Part shown: positions 35,173 through 41,811 of the stretch, piece by piece
How the letters are laid out: each line of letters starts with the position of its first letter
How positions within the stretch are numbered: the first letter of the stretch is position 1
Source: Sediminibacterium sp. C3
GTDB lineage: Bacteria; Bacteroidota; Bacteroidia; Chitinophagales; Chitinophagaceae
Assembly: GCF_000508085.1 (NCBI RefSeq)
Contig: NZ_KI669560.1
Location: 2,483,815 to 2,547,814, forward strand
Reading direction: 5' to 3'
DNA: 64,000 nucleotides
Translations under genes and position numbers: made by a program
Notes under the pieces: model-generated
Databases searched by the model: none
What the model was told of the DNA's origin: nothing
What the model saw: only the letters and a program-made list of their open reading frames with translations

Positions 35173-36045
35173 TTATCCCTTAATTAATTTTCCTTTCCGG
35201 TAAATACCAAACACTTTTACATTATTGGTTAGATCCTGAATTTTCAATAGCATTTTTTCGAACTGCTTAATTTGCTCAAACTCCATATCAGCATAAAAAC
35301 CGTATTTAAAATGACTACCGGGGATAGGCATGCTTTGCAGCTTACTTAAGTTGATTCCTGTTGAAGCTACCTGTGTTAAAACTTTGGACAAAACCCCTTT
35401 GGTATGATTCGTCTGAAAGTAGATAGATGCTTTATTGGCATCTGCAACCGGCATTGCTTCTTTTGATCTTTTCAAAATCAGAAACCGGGTAATATTATTT
35501 CGCTGTGTCTGAATATCGGGAGCCAGAATCTGAAGCCCATAAATTTCTGCCGCCAATTTACTGGCAATAGCTGCCACATGTTTACAGTGGTGTTGTTTAA
35601 CGTATTGAGCACTCAAAGCAGTATCTTCTGTTTCAATTAACTTATACGGATGCTGCTCCAGAAAATCAAGGCATTGCAACAAAGCCATTGGATGACTATG
35701 CACTTCTTTAATGTCCGACAATGCTACTCCCTTATTAGCCAACAAATTCTGACTGATTGACAAATATACTTCCCCTACTATGGTTAAGCTTGCTTTATGT
35801 AATAATGAGTAATTGGGTAAAATACTGCCTGCAATTGAATTTTCAATGGCCATAACTGCACCATCAGACTGTTTGCTGTCCAAAGCCAATTTAACCAATT
35901 CACGAAAAGACCCGCAGGGAATCACAGACACTGTTTTCCCAAAAAATTGCCTGGCAGCAACCTGATGGAAACTTCCTTCATAGCCCTGAATGCAAATTCC
36001 TTTGGGAAGCATCTGCGGTTTTAATTTTGTATTTGAGCTGGGCAT
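35173..36045 (-). CDS. pheA: Prephenate dehydratase
   Basis: Converts prephenate to phenylpyruvate. The 290-residue protein has a PDT domain (GYEGSFHQVAARQFFG, then AIENSIAGSI and the catalytic Thr in NNITRFLILKR) and a C-terminal ACT domain from about residue 205 (GVLSKVLTQVASTGINL). The ACT motif usually reading ESRP, linked to phenylalanine binding, reads LQSMP here, so feedback may be altered. No mutase domain is fused; the mutase is supplied by the DAHP synthase fusion. It is the first structural gene of the operon and is preceded by the aromatic leader and terminator. Confidence 0.94.
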   Translation of the reverse strand: MPSSNTKLKPQMLPKGICIQGYEGSFHQVAARQFFGKTVSVIPCGSFRELVKLALDSKQSDGAVMAIENSIAGSILPNYSLLHKASLTIVGEVYLSISQNLLANKGVALSDIKEVHSHPMALLQCLDFLEQHPYKLIETEDTALSAQYVKQHHCKHVAAIASKLAAEIYGLQILAPDIQTQRNNITRFLILKRSKEAMPVADANKASIYFQTNHTKGVLSKVLTQVASTGINLSKLQSMPIPGSHFKYGFYADMEFEQIKQFEKMLLKIQDLTNNVKVFGIYRKGKLIKG

Positions 36046-36082
36046 TCAGTGTTAATTTTAAATGATTATATGGTGTACAGAG

Positions 36083-36110
36083 AAAAAAAAATCCCGGCAA
36101 TCTGCCGGGA
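36083..36110 (-). terminator. Intrinsic terminator of the aromatic leader
   Basis: A perfect 8-bp G-C-rich stem (36110-36103 with 36099-36092), three-base loop and T9 tract, 37 bp upstream of the pheA start codon. It is placed to stop transcription before the operon rather than after a gene, since the next upstream minus-strand gene already has its own terminator at 36309-36343. Confidence 0.9.
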
Positions 36111-36158
36111 CCTATATTTTGAGTTTACAACTTTACGCGATAACAAAACGGACCCGGC
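36083..36158 (-). promoter_or_regulatory. Transcription attenuator: alternative antiterminator and terminator hairpins before pheA
   Basis: On the minus strand, segment 2 GCCGGGTCC (36158-36150) can pair with segment 3 GGTCCCGGC (36112-36104) by eight G-C pairs around one T-T mismatch. Segment 3 overlaps the left arm of the terminator stem TCCCGGCA-GAT-TGCCGGGA (36110-36092), which is followed by nine T (36091-36083). The two structures exclude each other. A ribosome stalled on the aromatic codons leaves segment 2 free, giving read-through. One that reaches the leader stop covers segment 2, giving termination. The pairings are seen directly; regulation is inferred. Confidence 0.85.
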
Positions 36159-36219
36159 TCCTTCTTTCAAAGTAGAAATAAAAGAAAAAATAAAACCAGT
36201 TGTTAAATGCCGTTTGCAT
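36133..36219 (-). CDS. Aromatic leader peptide (28 aa) of the pheA operon
   Basis: An ORF of 28 codons plus TAA, 87 bp upstream of pheA. Codons 8-17 (36198-36169) encode WFYFFFYFYF, ten aromatic residues in a row: one Trp, three Tyr and six Phe; Phe also occurs at codons 5 and 25. The rest is ordinary and basic (ERRSRVRFVIA). This composition is what amino acid attenuator leaders look like, compared with enterobacterial PheL. The stop codon lies 22 bases upstream of the terminator stem, and the antiterminator strand overlaps codons 21-24. The peptide is expected to be a translation sensor without other function. Confidence 0.85.
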   Translation of the reverse strand: MQTAFNNWFYFFFYFYFERRSRVRFVIA

Positions 36220-36223
36220 GTAT

Positions 36224-36251
36224 CAAATATAAACATTCAGTTGAATGCAAA
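36224..36251 (-). promoter_or_regulatory. Candidate promoter with internal palindrome upstream of the aromatic leader
   Basis: TATATTTG (36231-36224, minus strand) fits TAnnTTTG, with TTTG at 36251-36248. The 16-base spacer is shorter than the usual 19-21. Between them lies the 14-bp palindrome CATTCAGTTGAATG (36234-36247), a possible operator. If this is the promoter, the transcript starts almost at the leader ATG, so a start further upstream (36252-36308) is also possible. Confidence 0.35.
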
Positions 36252-36308
36252 AAAAGATTTTCAAAAAAAATAAACTACGGTTAGTTAGTTTCTGACTGAA
36301 AGACACTT

Positions 36309-36343
36309 AAAAAATAAGCCCCTCCGTGGAAACGGAGCGGCTT
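36309..36343 (-). terminator. Terminator after the small repeat lipoprotein gene
   Basis: A 12-bp stem with one mismatch (AAGCCCCTCCGT at 36316-36327 against ACGGAGCGGCTT at 36332-36343, plus-strand reading). On the minus strand it is followed by ATTTTTT. It lies 93 bp past the lipoprotein stop. Confidence 0.75.
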
Positions 36344-36435
36344 CTAACGATTGCTTGCCATATGAAATTCTTAGGTCTGTTGTTCCTGATCTGCAAGCCA
36401 GATACACAGGATCTCTTCACCAACAGACGATTCAA

Positions 36436-36614
36436 TTACTTCTTAGCAGTTGTATCAACAGTTGCAGCAGTTGTATCAACAGTTGCAGCAGTTGTGTCTA
36501 CAGTTGCAGCAGCAGTATCTACAGTTGTTGCAGTAGTGTCAGCAGCAGCTTCTTTGTTTTCTCCAGCGCAAGATGCGAATACGCCTAAGGCCAAAACGAA
36601 TAATAATTTTTCAT
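36436..36614 (-). CDS. Small repeat-rich lipoprotein; start codon one base out of frame
   Basis: The frame encodes KLLFVLALGVFASC (signal peptide with lipobox Cys), AGENKEAAAD, then a seven-residue repeat of the type TVDTTAA four times, ending in KK. The natural ATG at 36614 is followed by A5 (36611-36607 on the minus strand) and is out of frame by one base. An A6 run would give MKKLLF and a 59-residue lipoprotein. Without it no usable start exists in this frame before a stop. Either the sequence lacks one A here or the gene is inactivated or slippery. Small repeat lipoproteins of this kind are common in Bacteroidota; the function is unknown. Confidence 0.65.
36450..36533. repeat. 21-bp tandem repeat, four units
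   Basis: Four contiguous 21-bp units begin at 36450, 36471, 36492 and 36513. The first two are identical and the others diverge at a few bases. They encode the Thr-Val-Asp-Thr-Thr-Ala-Ala heptads of the small lipoprotein on the minus strand. The direct repetition could expand or contract in whole codons. Confidence 0.9.
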
Positions 36615-36758
36615 TTTTTTCTTTTTAAGTTTGAATGATTACTGATTAATACTGCAATGAAGAAAAGGTAACCCCTTAAAAATCCTTTTTTTTCAAAAAA
36701 AATTTTTAGCCCTATTTTGGGTTACTTTTAATAGACAAACGTATTAAAGACACAGACA

Positions 36759-37325
36759 GTGAAAGGAGATACGAACGAACAAGCATTACTGAAAGGTCTG
36801 GCTCACAACGATTCAAAGGCTGTTGAAATCATATATAAAGAAAATTTTAATATGATTCAGGCTTTTATCCTGAATAACAATGGGAGCTATGACGAGGCTA
36901 GGGATATTTTTCAGGAAGCAATGATTGCTTTATATGAAAAATCTCAAACCGATTCTTTTGTATTGACTTGTCAGATTAAAACTTATCTCTATTCTATTTG
37001 CCGCAGACTTTGGTTAAAAAGACTGCAACAAATGGGAAGGTATACTGGCTCAATAGATGGATTTGAAGAAACGGTAGCAGTTGAGGAAGATTTGGAAAAC
37101 CATGAAAAGAGAAATGCAGAGTTTGCTATCATGGATCGGGCACTGAATAGTTTAGGTGAACCCTGTAAAAGTTTATTACAAGGATATTACCTAAAAAAAA
37201 TGGACATGAATGCATTGGCAGCAGAATTTGGCTATACCAATGCAGATAATGCCAAAAATCAGAAATACAAATGCCTGATGCGATTGAAGAAACTTTTCTT
37301 TTCACAATATAATATCGGTGAATAA
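36759..37325 (+). CDS. ECF-type RNA polymerase sigma factor
   Basis: A 188-residue sigma-70 family factor of the extracytoplasmic-function type. Region 2 is around residues 25-85 (YDEARDIFQEAMIALYEK, KTYLYSICRRLWLKRL). Region 4 is around residues 125-180 (DRALNSLGEPCKSLL, LAAEFGYTNADNAKNQKYKCL), matching the divergent ECF group common in Bacteroidota. The start appears to be GTG at 36759. Thirty-eight bases after it begins a membrane protein with a cytoplasmic anti-sigma-like head and a periplasmic protease domain, its likely regulator. Confidence 0.88.
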   Translation: MKGDTNEQALLKGLAHNDSKAVEIIYKENFNMIQAFILNNNGSYDEARDIFQEAMIALYEKSQTDSFVLTCQIKTYLYSICRRLWLKRLQQMGRYTGSIDGFEETVAVEEDLENHEKRNAEFAIMDRALNSLGEPCKSLLQGYYLKKMDMNALAAEFGYTNADNAKNQKYKCLMRLKKLFFSQYNIGE

Positions 37326-37363
37326 TTGCTAAAACAAAATTTGCCGGACAAAAGAACAGAACC

Positions 37364-38473
37364 TTGATGGATGACATTTTATTACTAGACGCAATTGAAC
37401 GTTATCTCAGCGGAGAAATGAGTGCCGAAGAGCGCACCTATTTTGAGAACCTGAGAAAGACAACTCCTGAAATTGATCAGATGGTGGTTGAGCACAATAT
37501 GTTCCTGCACCAGATTGCGGACTATGCAGCCAATATCCAGATTAAACAAACCTTGCACGAAGTTCACCAGCACTTACTTGAAAGAGGCGATCTGAATGAA
37601 GGTGGAGCCCTGAGTTCTAAGGGAAAAGTGATTCAGTTCTGGAACAAATACAAAAGAGTAACAGCCATTGCAGCATCTGTAGGAGGAGTAATTGCTTTAT
37701 TCATCAGCGGATTGGCCATGTATTTCTCTACTTCGGTGAATGACCCCAAATTGGAGCAACTGGGTAAAGACCTGGAAGTAGTAAAAAAGAACCAGCAGGC
37801 CCAGGGAAATATCATTAATGAAGTAACGTCTAAAATCCCTACCAATGCAAGACTTTTAAGCGGAGGTTCAGGGTTTCTTGTAGATCCTAAAGGCTATATT
37901 GTTACCAATGCCCATATTCTGAAAGGAACAGGAGCCATTGTTGTAAACAGTAAGGGGGCTGAGTTTAAATCTTCTATTGTTTTAATTGACCACGATAAGG
38001 ACCTGGCTATTTTAAAAATCAACGATGAAGAATACGAGGCGGTAAAGACCATTCCTTATAGTATTCAGAAAACCAATTCTTCATTAGGCGAAGAGATTTT
38101 TACCTTGGGCTATCCTAGAAATGAAATTGTATATGGAATGGGGTATCTGAGTGCCAAAACAGGCTTCAACGGCGATTCACTCTCCTACCAAATTCAAATC
38201 AGTGCAAACCCAGGAAATTCTGGAGGTCCGGTCTTCAATAAGAATGGTGAGGTAATTGGCGTTTTAAGTACCAGACAGGCACAGGCGGACGGAGTTGCAT
38301 TCGCTGTTAAATCAAAGAATATCCATTCGATTATAGAAGACCTGAAAAAATCAGATACTGCATTCAGAAAGGTTAAAATTCCAGCCAAGTCTACCTTGAA
38401 AGGAGTGGAAAGAAAAACACAGATTACCAAAGTTGAAGATTGTGTATTCTTTGTAAAAGCTTACACTAAATAA
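37364..38473 (+). CDS. Membrane protein fusing an anti-sigma-like head to an HtrA/trypsin-like protease domain
   Basis: A 369-residue protein. Residues 1-98 are cytoplasmic and contain IERYLSGEMSAEERTYFENL, typical of the N-terminal region of Bacteroidota anti-sigma factors. One transmembrane helix lies at about residues 99-121, then a short coiled coil (128-155). A chymotrypsin-fold protease follows (about 160-325) with the complete triad H184 (TNAHIL), D213 (DKDLAILKI) and S286 (NPGNSGGPV). No PDZ domain is seen; the last 50 residues are unassigned. Following an ECF sigma gene, it could combine the roles that RseA and DegS divide between two proteins in E. coli. The fusion is seen; the mechanism is inferred. 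Confidence 0.8.
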   Translation: MMDDILLLDAIERYLSGEMSAEERTYFENLRKTTPEIDQMVVEHNMFLHQIADYAANIQIKQTLHEVHQHLLERGDLNEGGALSSKGKVIQFWNKYKRVTAIAASVGGVIALFISGLAMYFSTSVNDPKLEQLGKDLEVVKKNQQAQGNIINEVTSKIPTNARLLSGGSGFLVDPKGYIVTNAHILKGTGAIVVNSKGAEFKSSIVLIDHDKDLAILKINDEEYEAVKTIPYSIQKTNSSLGEEIFTLGYPRNEIVYGMGYLSAKTGFNGDSLSYQIQISANPGNSGGPVFNKNGEVIGVLSTRQAQADGVAFAVKSKNIHSIIEDLKKSDTAFRKVKIPAKSTLKGVERKTQITKVEDCVFFVKAYTK

Positions 38474-38542
38474 AAAACACTGGTTTTTATTTCATCCACT
38501 AAGTACAGCAAAGAGTCAAAATAATTTAAAGTAGTACAAATA

Positions 38543-38574
38543 AAAATCCCGGTCATTTCTGATCGGGATTTTTA
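38543..38574. terminator. Bidirectional terminator after the protease gene
   Basis: A stem of about 14 bp with one mismatch (AAAAATCCCGGTCA against TGATCGGGATTTTT), a short loop, A-rich left flank and T-rich right flank. It serves the protease transcript and the convergent nucleotidyltransferase gene. The rest of the 177-bp gap shows nothing else. Confidence 0.8.
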
Positions 38575-38650
38575 TTTTATGCATTTTAGCTTTAGTACTG
38601 CCTTATCACATTTACAGACAGTGGCTGATTTTCAAGCTGAACGAAAGGAA

Positions 38651-39550
38651 TTATTTCCAAAGAGAAGCCGGATATACTTTAGCTTCAACTAAAGCATTAA
38701 TGGCTGCCTGCACTCCCGGAGCATCCTCTTTGTAAGTAACCCCGAACCATTGAGCAGAAGTTGGAAGAACTTTTAATACGCCTTTTCCAGATTGGATAAA
38801 TTCATTGGCTGCGTAGGGTATAAAGAATTCTGACTTTAACTCCTGACCTTTTGCCTGCAGAAACGCCGTGAACATATCTTCACACATATCAATAAAATCT
38901 GGTGAAAAACAGAAATAATTCATGCTAACCAGACTATCTCCTGGCAACGGATGTTTGCCAGTCTCGTCTTCATAAACAATTTCACCGTTTTCCCTATAGA
39001 TTTTTGTTCTTTCGTTAATTTCTGTAAGGTTCTGGCTGGCATCTGCTGTACAAACTCCACGACTTACACTACCATTTTCACTTAGTGTTTTCTGTAATTC
39101 ATAACCCACCAAGGCAAAAGTGGATGCATTGCACTGAGAATTTAAAAAAGCAACCGCTTTATCAAATGCATCACGGCCATAGTAATCATCTGCATTAATC
39201 ACTGCAAATGGCTCATTTACCTTACCCTTGCAGCAAAGCACTGCATGAGCCGTTCCCCATGGTTTTGCCCTGTCTGCCGGAATAGGATAACCCTTGGTAT
39301 AATCTTCGAGGTGCTGGTAAACATAGTCGGTTGCAATTTTCCCTGCAAGCTTGGGCTCGAATATGGACTTGAATTGTTCTGCAAACTCTTCTCGTATGAT
39401 AAAAACAACTTTTCCGAATCCCGCTTTAATAGCATCGTAAATGGAATAATCCATTATCGTCTCTCCATCCGGACCAAAAGACTGAATTTGTTTCATACTT
39501 CCGTAGCGACTGGCCATGCCAGCTGCAAGAATAACTAGGGTAGGTTTCAT
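38651..39550 (-). CDS. Sugar-phosphate nucleotidyltransferase-like protein
   Basis: A 299-residue protein of the NTP_transferase family. The N-terminal nucleotide-binding signature is LAAGMASRYGSMKQ (a variant of GGxGTRLxPLT). FAVINADDYYGRDAF carries the metal-binding Asp, and SMNYFCFSPDFID lies late. These enzymes make NDP-sugars from sugar 1-phosphates. The exact sugar is not deducible, since no pathway genes are adjacent. It is divergent from the PLP enzyme gene, and a -7 element precedes it. Confidence 0.85.
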   Translation of the reverse strand: MKPTLVILAAGMASRYGSMKQIQSFGPDGETIMDYSIYDAIKAGFGKVVFIIREEFAEQFKSIFEPKLAGKIATDYVYQHLEDYTKGYPIPADRAKPWGTAHAVLCCKGKVNEPFAVINADDYYGRDAFDKAVAFLNSQCNASTFALVGYELQKTLSENGSVSRGVCTADASQNLTEINERTKIYRENGEIVYEDETGKHPLPGDSLVSMNYFCFSPDFIDMCEDMFTAFLQAKGQELKSEFFIPYAANEFIQSGKGVLKVLPTSAQWFGVTYKEDAPGVQAAINALVEAKVYPASLWK

Positions 39551-39567
39551 AGTTTTATTTTACCTAT

Positions 39568-39575
39568 CAAAGTTA
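39568..39575 (-). promoter_or_regulatory. Candidate -7 element for the nucleotidyltransferase gene
   Basis: Minus-strand TAACTTTG matches TAnnTTTG, 17 bases before the ATG. No clear -33 box was found. Confidence 0.45.
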
Positions 39576-39607
39576 AAACAATTAACATTGCAACAATTCT
39601 TTATAGA

Positions 39608-40492
39608 ATGTTTCCTGACATAAATCATATAGCACTGGACAGATTGGGTAAAATAAACGGTAGTACTATCCCTGTTTCTGTATTGAGGACCGACCTGATT
39701 CACCCTGTCATCAGTGGAAATAAATGGTTTAAGCTTCGGTTTTACCTGGATGAAGCGGTAAAACAGGGCTACAAAACGATTGGAAGTTTTGGCGGGGCCT
39801 ATTCTAATCATATTGTAGCATTGGCTGCCGCTGCAAGGATGAACGGACTGTCATCTATTGGCATTATCAGAGGAGAAGCAGATGATTCCCCTACTTTACA
39901 GGAAGCAAGAGAATGGGGGATGAAAACCATACCAGTTTCCAGGCAATCGTTTAAAGTCAGGGAGGAAATTATATCCGCCTTCCCCAACACAAACGAAATT
40001 TACTGGGTGGATGAAGGAGGCTACGGAATTTTGGGGGCTAAAGGAGCTTCTACCATCTTATCCGTGATGGATTGCAGTGGGTTCACTCATATTCTTTGCG
40101 CCTGCGGAACGGGCACAATGGCAGCAGGTTTAATTATGAGTGCTGCTGAACATCAAAATATTATTGGCATAAGTGTGCTAAAAAACAATTTATCTCTGGA
40201 GGAAAGTATTGCCGGATTATTACCGGTGGCCCTTCATAAAAAGATTAAAAGTCTGCACGATTATCATTTTGGGGGTTATGCCAAGCACCCCAAACAGCTA
40301 ATCGCCTATATGAATGACTTTCACCAAAGAACCCATATCCCTTCGGATATCGTTTACACTTCCAAGTTATTCTATGCTGCGGAGGATTTAATTCAAAAAG
40401 GATATTTTGAAGAGAACGCAAACGTATTGTTAATTCATAGCGGAGGACTACAGGGTAATAGAAGCTTGTCTAAAAACACCCTTTGCTTCTAA
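39608..40492 (+). CDS. PLP-dependent ACC deaminase / D-cysteine desulfhydrase family enzyme
   Basis: A 294-residue fold type II PLP enzyme. SGNKWFKLRFYLDEA carries the Schiff-base Lys, GSFGGAYSNHIVALAAAA holds the substrate-binding Ser/Asn/His, and CACGTGTMAAGLI is the phosphate-binding Gly/Thr loop. Family members open 1-aminocyclopropane-1-carboxylate or remove sulfide from D-cysteine; sequence alone does not separate these. It overlaps nothing and is followed after 26 bases by a small secreted protein gene. Confidence 0.87.
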   Translation: MFPDINHIALDRLGKINGSTIPVSVLRTDLIHPVISGNKWFKLRFYLDEAVKQGYKTIGSFGGAYSNHIVALAAAARMNGLSSIGIIRGEADDSPTLQEAREWGMKTIPVSRQSFKVREEIISAFPNTNEIYWVDEGGYGILGAKGASTILSVMDCSGFTHILCACGTGTMAAGLIMSAAEHQNIIGISVLKNNLSLEESIAGLLPVALHKKIKSLHDYHFGGYAKHPKQLIAYMNDFHQRTHIPSDIVYTSKLFYAAEDLIQKGYFEENANVLLIHSGGLQGNRSLSKNTLCF

Positions 40493-40518
40493 AGACTTCA
40501 AATTATATTTGTATACGT

Positions 40519-41025
40519 ATGAAAGTCTTGTATTTAATTCTTTTCCTTTTTTTGTGCACTCAATCAGCAACCGCTCAAAAACGAGGCAGATCAAAGCGTA
40601 ATTCCAAGTCTGACACACAAAAAGTTTTATTGAATAATAAACTCTTTAAAGAACTAAATAAAAAAGATTACCAGAAATTCAGAGACTCTATTTTTAATTT
40701 TACAAAAGATAGTTTAAGCCGGATAAATAAGAATACGGTCGCCTATTTCCCTGCACAAACCGACACCATTACCCAAAGCTGGACGCCATCTCAATACGTA
40801 TATACCAACAACTTCGGAAATTTAGTTATCAGCCTGAACAATACCCAACATAAAAGGTACAGTTTGTTTATCTACAGCGGATTAAAACTATTGATTAACC
40901 TTACGAATATCCAGGAAGATCAAATCATTCTGGAAAAAAGTAATTTTTACCATAGTGGATGGTACCAGTTTGAATTGTATTGCGATGGAATTATGCTTGA
41001 AAAAAACAAGTTTCTGTTACAATAA
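40519..41025 (+). CDS. Hypothetical secreted protein
   Basis: A 168-residue protein with signal peptide MKVLYLILFLFLCTQSATAQ and a basic stretch (KRGRSKRNSK) just after cleavage. The mature part has a helical region rich in Lys/Asp and a beta-rich C-terminal half (YTNNFGNLVISLNNTQHKRY, WYQFELYCDGIMLEKNKF). No family was recognised. The ATG at 40519 is chosen because it begins the signal peptide; a frame opening earlier overlaps the PLP enzyme gene. Confidence 0.7.
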   Translation: MKVLYLILFLFLCTQSATAQKRGRSKRNSKSDTQKVLLNNKLFKELNKKDYQKFRDSIFNFTKDSLSRINKNTVAYFPAQTDTITQSWTPSQYVYTNNFGNLVISLNNTQHKRYSLFIYSGLKLLINLTNIQEDQIILEKSNFYHSGWYQFELYCDGIMLEKNKFLLQ

Positions 41026-41066
41026 ATACAGCCTGTTTATTTATTTCTTGCCAGGTAAGGCTAAGA

Positions 41067-41783
41067 TTAAGTCAACTTACAATTGAATAGCTGTTCAAAA
41101 TGTTTCTTAACACGGTATTTAACTTCTGACATATCCACTACTCTACCTAATTCCTGCGCCAAAGAAGTCACCTGTTTATTCTGTATGCCGCAGGGAACAA
41201 TATGGTCAAAATAACTTAAATCAGTATTTACATTGAAAGCAAAACCATGCATCGTTATCCATCGGCTGCATTTAATTCCCATGGCACATATTTTCCGCTC
41301 TTTCCCTTTTACATGAGCGTCCAGCCATACCCCAGTTTCCCCTACACTTCTTTCTCCCTTTAATCCGTAATCGGCCAGGGTATTAATAAAAACTTCCTCC
41401 AGGGTTCTTAAATACCAGCCCAGGTCTGTTTTAAATCTTTCCAGATCTAAAATGGGATATCCCACCAATTGACCGGGACCGTGAAATGTAATATCGCCTC
41501 CACGGTTAATATGAAAATATTCTATCCCTTTCTTAATTCTATCCGCCTCGGAAATCAATACATGCTCCTCTTTCCCATTCTTACCCAATGTATAAACCGG
41601 TGGATGTTCAACGAATAACAGGTGATGAGTCGTTGGTATTTGATCTGGCCTTGTATTGGCTGCTTCCCCGAATTTAAAATTCATTTTAATATCAGCATTG
41701 GCCTTCAACAGCTTCTCCTGGTTATCCCAGACTTCTTTATATGACTTTACTCCCAGGTCTTCAAAAAGGACTTCTTGTAACAT
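41067..41783 (-). CDS. lipB: Octanoyl-[acyl carrier protein]:protein N-octanoyltransferase
   Basis: Transfers octanoate from ACP to lipoyl domains, the first step of lipoate attachment. The 238 residues contain LLFVEHPPVYTLGKNG, HINRGGDITFHGPGQLVGYPI (conserved His and Lys-thiolate region), SVGETGVWLD, KICAMGIKCSRWITMHG and the catalytic Cys in IVPCGIQNKQVTSL. The lipoylated pyruvate dehydrogenase complex is a natural client; part of it lies at the right edge. It is divergent from rluD. Confidence 0.95.
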   Translation of the reverse strand: MLQEVLFEDLGVKSYKEVWDNQEKLLKANADIKMNFKFGEAANTRPDQIPTTHHLLFVEHPPVYTLGKNGKEEHVLISEADRIKKGIEYFHINRGGDITFHGPGQLVGYPILDLERFKTDLGWYLRTLEEVFINTLADYGLKGERSVGETGVWLDAHVKGKERKICAMGIKCSRWITMHGFAFNVNTDLSYFDHIVPCGIQNKQVTSLAQELGRVVDMSEVKYRVKKHFEQLFNCKLT

Positions 41784-41799
41784 ACCACAAAAATAAAGC

Positions 41800-41807
41800 T
41801 AATTTTG
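41800..41807 (+). promoter_or_regulatory. Candidate -7 element for the RluD-like gene
   Basis: TAATTTTG matches TAnnTTTG and ends five bases before the ATG, implying a very short 5' untranslated region or a start downstream. Activity is inferred. Confidence 0.35.
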
Positions 41808-41811
41808 CCCT

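Noticed and set aside
36066..36236. A 56-codon minus-strand ORF overlapping the aromatic leader in another frame, also Phe-rich
   Set aside because: It runs through the whole terminator, so it cannot act as an attenuator leader. Its Phe content comes from reading the same T-rich DNA out of frame. The 28-codon frame has the unbroken aromatic run and a well-placed stop.
36450..36540. Regular 21-bp repeats as a possible CRISPR array
   Set aside because: Units are contiguous without spacers, multiples of three, and encode heptads of a lipoprotein on the minus strand.
36326..36628. A 100-codon plus-strand ORF rich in Val-Ser-Thr-Val-Ala repeats
   Set aside because: It is the antisense of the repeat lipoprotein, which has a proper signal peptide and lipobox on the minus strand.
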